Origin: Actinomycetes bacterium
GTDB lineage: Bacteria > Actinomycetota > Actinomycetes > Mycobacteriales > Micromonosporaceae
Direction of reading: 5' to 3'
NCBI GenBank assembly: GCA_021793335.1
Contig: JAJYSW010000148.1
Coordinates: forward strand, 1 to 8,019
Length of the DNA stretch: 8,019 nucleotides
This document shows positions 6,305 to 8,019 of this stretch, piece after piece; position 1 is the first letter of the stretch, and each line of letters starts with the position of its first letter. A model generated the notes under the pieces. It was not told the origin of the DNA. It searched no databases and worked only from the letters and a program-made list of their open reading frames with translations. The translations under genes and the position numbers were made by a program.

Positions 6305-8019
6305 GCGGTCTCTCCATCGGTCGGGGCGCCGCTTCGTCCTCGATCGGGTCTCTCGCCCGCGGCGGGGTCGGCCGAGGTGGCGCCTTCTGGGGCGGTCCCG
6401 ATCCACTGTGACATGGTGTCGAGGAGAAGATCCAGGTCGACCGGTTTGGTGAGATAGGCGCTGGCTCCCGCGGAGACGGACTTCTCGCGCTGCTCGGCGA
6501 GCGCCTGGGCGGTGAGGAAGATGATCGGCAGGTCGGCGAACTGGGGCATGCGGCGGATGACGCGGGTGGTCTCGTTGCCGTCCATGCCGGGCATCATCGA
6601 GTCCATGAGGACGACGTCGATGTCGGGATGGTGCTGGAGGGCGTCGATGCCGTCGGCGCCGTTCTCGGCGTAGTGGACGTCGATGCCGTGCAATTCGAGG
6701 GCGGCGGTGAGCGCGAAGACGTTGCGAATGTCGTCGTCGACGATGAGCACGCTCGTACCGTCGAGGCGCTGCGCGGCGGCGGATGAGGAGGGCGTCTCGG
6801 GGTCGCCGGTGAGGATGGACGGGCCGCGGGCGTCCTCGACGGGCGGCGGTTCGGCGATGCGGAGCGGGATGTCCTCGTCGTGGTCGATCTCGGCGGGGAC
6901 GACGAAGGCGAATACGGAGCCTTCGGGGCCGGTGCGTTCGAGGAAGACGTCGCCGCCGAGCATCTGCGACAGGGACTTGGAGATGGACAGCCCGAGCCCG
7001 GTGCCGCCGAAGTTGCGGCGGGTGGTGCCGTCGGCCTGCTGGAACGGCTCGAAGATGATGGTCTTCTTGTCCTCGGGGACGCCGATGCCGGTGTCGATGA
7101 CGGAGAAGGAGATGCGTTCACCCGCAGAGTTGAGCCGGGGGGCGTCGAAGCGGAGGTCGGAGGGGACGCGCCTGACCGCGAGGGTCACCGATCCGGTGTT
7201 GGTGAACTTGAAGGCGTTGGACAGGAGGTTCCGGAGGACCTGCTGGAACTTCTGGCCGTCGGTCCGCAGCATGCGGGGTACGCCCGGGGCGACGTCGATG
7301 CTGAATCCGAGGCGCTTGTCTTCGGCCTGGGGCCGGAAGGCGGACTCGACGTCGCCGAGGGCCTCGGCGAGGTCGACGGCGTGGACGGAGACGTCCATGC
7401 GGCCGGCTTCGATCTTGGACAGGTCGAGGATGTCGTCGATGAGGGTGAGCAGGTCGGTGCCGGCGTTGTGGATGGTGTGGGCGAATTCGATCTGCCGGTC
7501 GGTGAGGTTGGCGTCGGCGTTCTCGGACAGGAGCCGGGCGAGCAGCAGCAGCGAGTTCAGCGGGGTGCGCAGCTCGTGTGAGACGTTGGCGAGGAACTCG
7601 GATTTGTACTTGGAGGCTTGGGCGAGCTGCTCGGCCTTCTCCTCGATGTCCTGGCGGGCGGCCTCGACTTCGAGGTTCTTGACTTCGATGGCCTTGTTCT
7701 GCGCGGACAGGAGCGTCGCCTTCTCTTCGAGTTCGACGTTGGTCTCCTTGAGCCGGTCGGATTGGGCGCGCAGCTCTCCGGCCATGCGCTGGGATTCGCG
7801 CAGGAGCACTTCGGTGCGGGCGTTGCCCTCGATGGTGGCGAGGGTGACGCCGACGTTGGGCGCGAGCGAGTCGAGGAATTTCTTGTGGAGCCCGGAGTAG
7901 GCGTTGAACGAGGCGAATTCGATGATGCCGCGGACTTTATCGCCGAATTGGACGGGCAGGATGATCAGGTCGGTGGGGGTGGCCTGGCCGAGGCCCGAGG
8001 AGATTTCGAGATAGCCCTC
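6301..8019 (-). CDS. Hybrid sensor histidine kinase (GAF-HisKA-HATPase-REC), N-terminus beyond window (OsaA-like)
   Basis: The visible 572 residues are the C-terminal part of a larger hybrid kinase; the frame is open to base 8019. Numbering from that edge, residues 1-65 are the end of a GAF domain (LPVQFGDKVRGIIEFASF). A long coiled coil follows at about 70-140. The HisKA H-box SHELRTPLNS has the phospho-acceptor His at 148 (codon 7576-7578). The HATPase domain covers about 250-375, with N-box LRNLLSNAFKFT, G1 DTGIGVPED, F-box FEPFQQADG and G2 GGTGLGLSIS. A flexible linker leads to a receiver domain at about 423-540, with the acidic D428-D430 cluster, acceptor D473 in LMDSMMPGMDG, T503 in FLTA and K525 in LTKPVD. 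All catalytic residues are intact. The layout recalls HAMP-repeat/GAF hybrid kinases such as Streptomyces OsaA, but any HAMP or membrane region is outside the window. The stop overlaps the next gene's start by four bases. Confidence 0.95.
   Translation of the reverse strand, partial: EGYLEISSGLGQATPTDLIILPVQFGDKVRGIIEFASFNAYSGLHKKFLDSLAPNVGVTLATIEGNARTEVLLRESQRMAGELRAQSDRLKETNVELEEKATLLSAQNKAIEVKNLEVEAARQDIEEKAEQLAQASKYKSEFLANVSHELRTPLNSLLLLARLLSENADANLTDRQIEFAHTIHNAGTDLLTLIDDILDLSKIEAGRMDVSVHAVDLAEALGDVESAFRPQAEDKRLGFSIDVAPGVPRMLRTDGQKFQQVLRNLLSNAFKFTNTGSVTLAVRRVPSDLRFDAPRLNSAGERISFSVIDTGIGVPEDKKTIIFEPFQQADGTTRRNFGGTGLGLSISKSLSQMLGGDVFLERTGPEGSVFAFVVPAEIDHDEDIPLRIAEPPPVEDARGPSILTGDPETPSSSAAAQRLDGTSVLIVDDDIRNVFALTAALELHGIDVHYAENGADGIDALQHHPDIDVVLMDSMMPGMDGNETTRVIRRMPQFADLPIIFLTAQALAEQREKSVSAGASAYLTKPVDLDLLLDTMSQWIGTAPEGATSADPAAGERPDRGRSGAPTDGETA
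6310..6315 (-). promoter_or_regulatory. Ribosome binding site of the response regulator gene
   Basis: On the minus strand this reads GGAGAG, five bases before the ATG at 6304. It decides for that ATG over the far-upstream GTG at 6406 and lies within the last codons of the kinase gene. Confidence 0.65.

Noticed and set aside
6305..6406. N-terminal extension of the response regulator to a GTG at 6406
   Set aside because: Arg-rich sequence inside the kinase gene; the ATG at 6304 has a good ribosome site and begins directly at the receiver domain.
6683..7900. Long plus-strand open frame (405 codons) opposite the histidine kinase
   Set aside because: Ser/Arg-rich shadow of a gene whose H, N, G1, F and G2 boxes are all readable on the other strand.

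Overview
The window looks like chromosomal DNA from a high-GC actinomycete. Codons end mostly in G or C, GTG starts are common, and two families present are typical of that group: an EtfD-type Fe-S membrane reductase and a TadA-associated acidic protein. The order Micromonosporales or Glycomycetales is a guess from general resemblance. There are eight protein genes, two of them cut by the window edges. I see no RNA genes, CRISPR arrays, insertion sequences or other signs of recent transfer.

Left part (1 to about 2117, plus strand): most of a membrane-bound iron-sulfur reductase related to M. tuberculosis EtfD (Rv0338c). Such proteins are thought to pass electrons from electron-transfer flavoprotein to menaquinone during fatty-acid oxidation. 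The conserved protein ends near 2110, but its frame has no stop until 2774. It therefore runs through about 450 bases that look non-coding and into the opposite strand of tadA.

Middle (2563-3544, minus strand): a two-gene unit, the TadA-associated protein followed by TadA, the tRNA adenosine-34 deaminase. It converges on the reductase gene. The space between them contains GC-rich hairpins that could terminate transcription.

Right part (3638-8019, minus strand): a tightly packed signalling operon. In transcription order it holds a hybrid sensor histidine kinase (GAF tail, coiled coil, HisKA, HATPase, REC; N-terminus outside the window), a stand-alone REC plus coiled-coil response regulator, a STAS anti-sigma-factor antagonist, a PrsW-family intramembrane metalloprotease, and a small three-helix membrane protein. 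The joints are a 4-base overlap, a 21-base gap, a 4-base overlap and an 8-base overlap. The kinase and regulator resemble the Streptomyces OsaA/OsaB osmostress pair. Adding a STAS switch and a PrsW protease suggests, as inference, a stress pathway that controls a sigma factor by partner switching, by proteolysis, or both.
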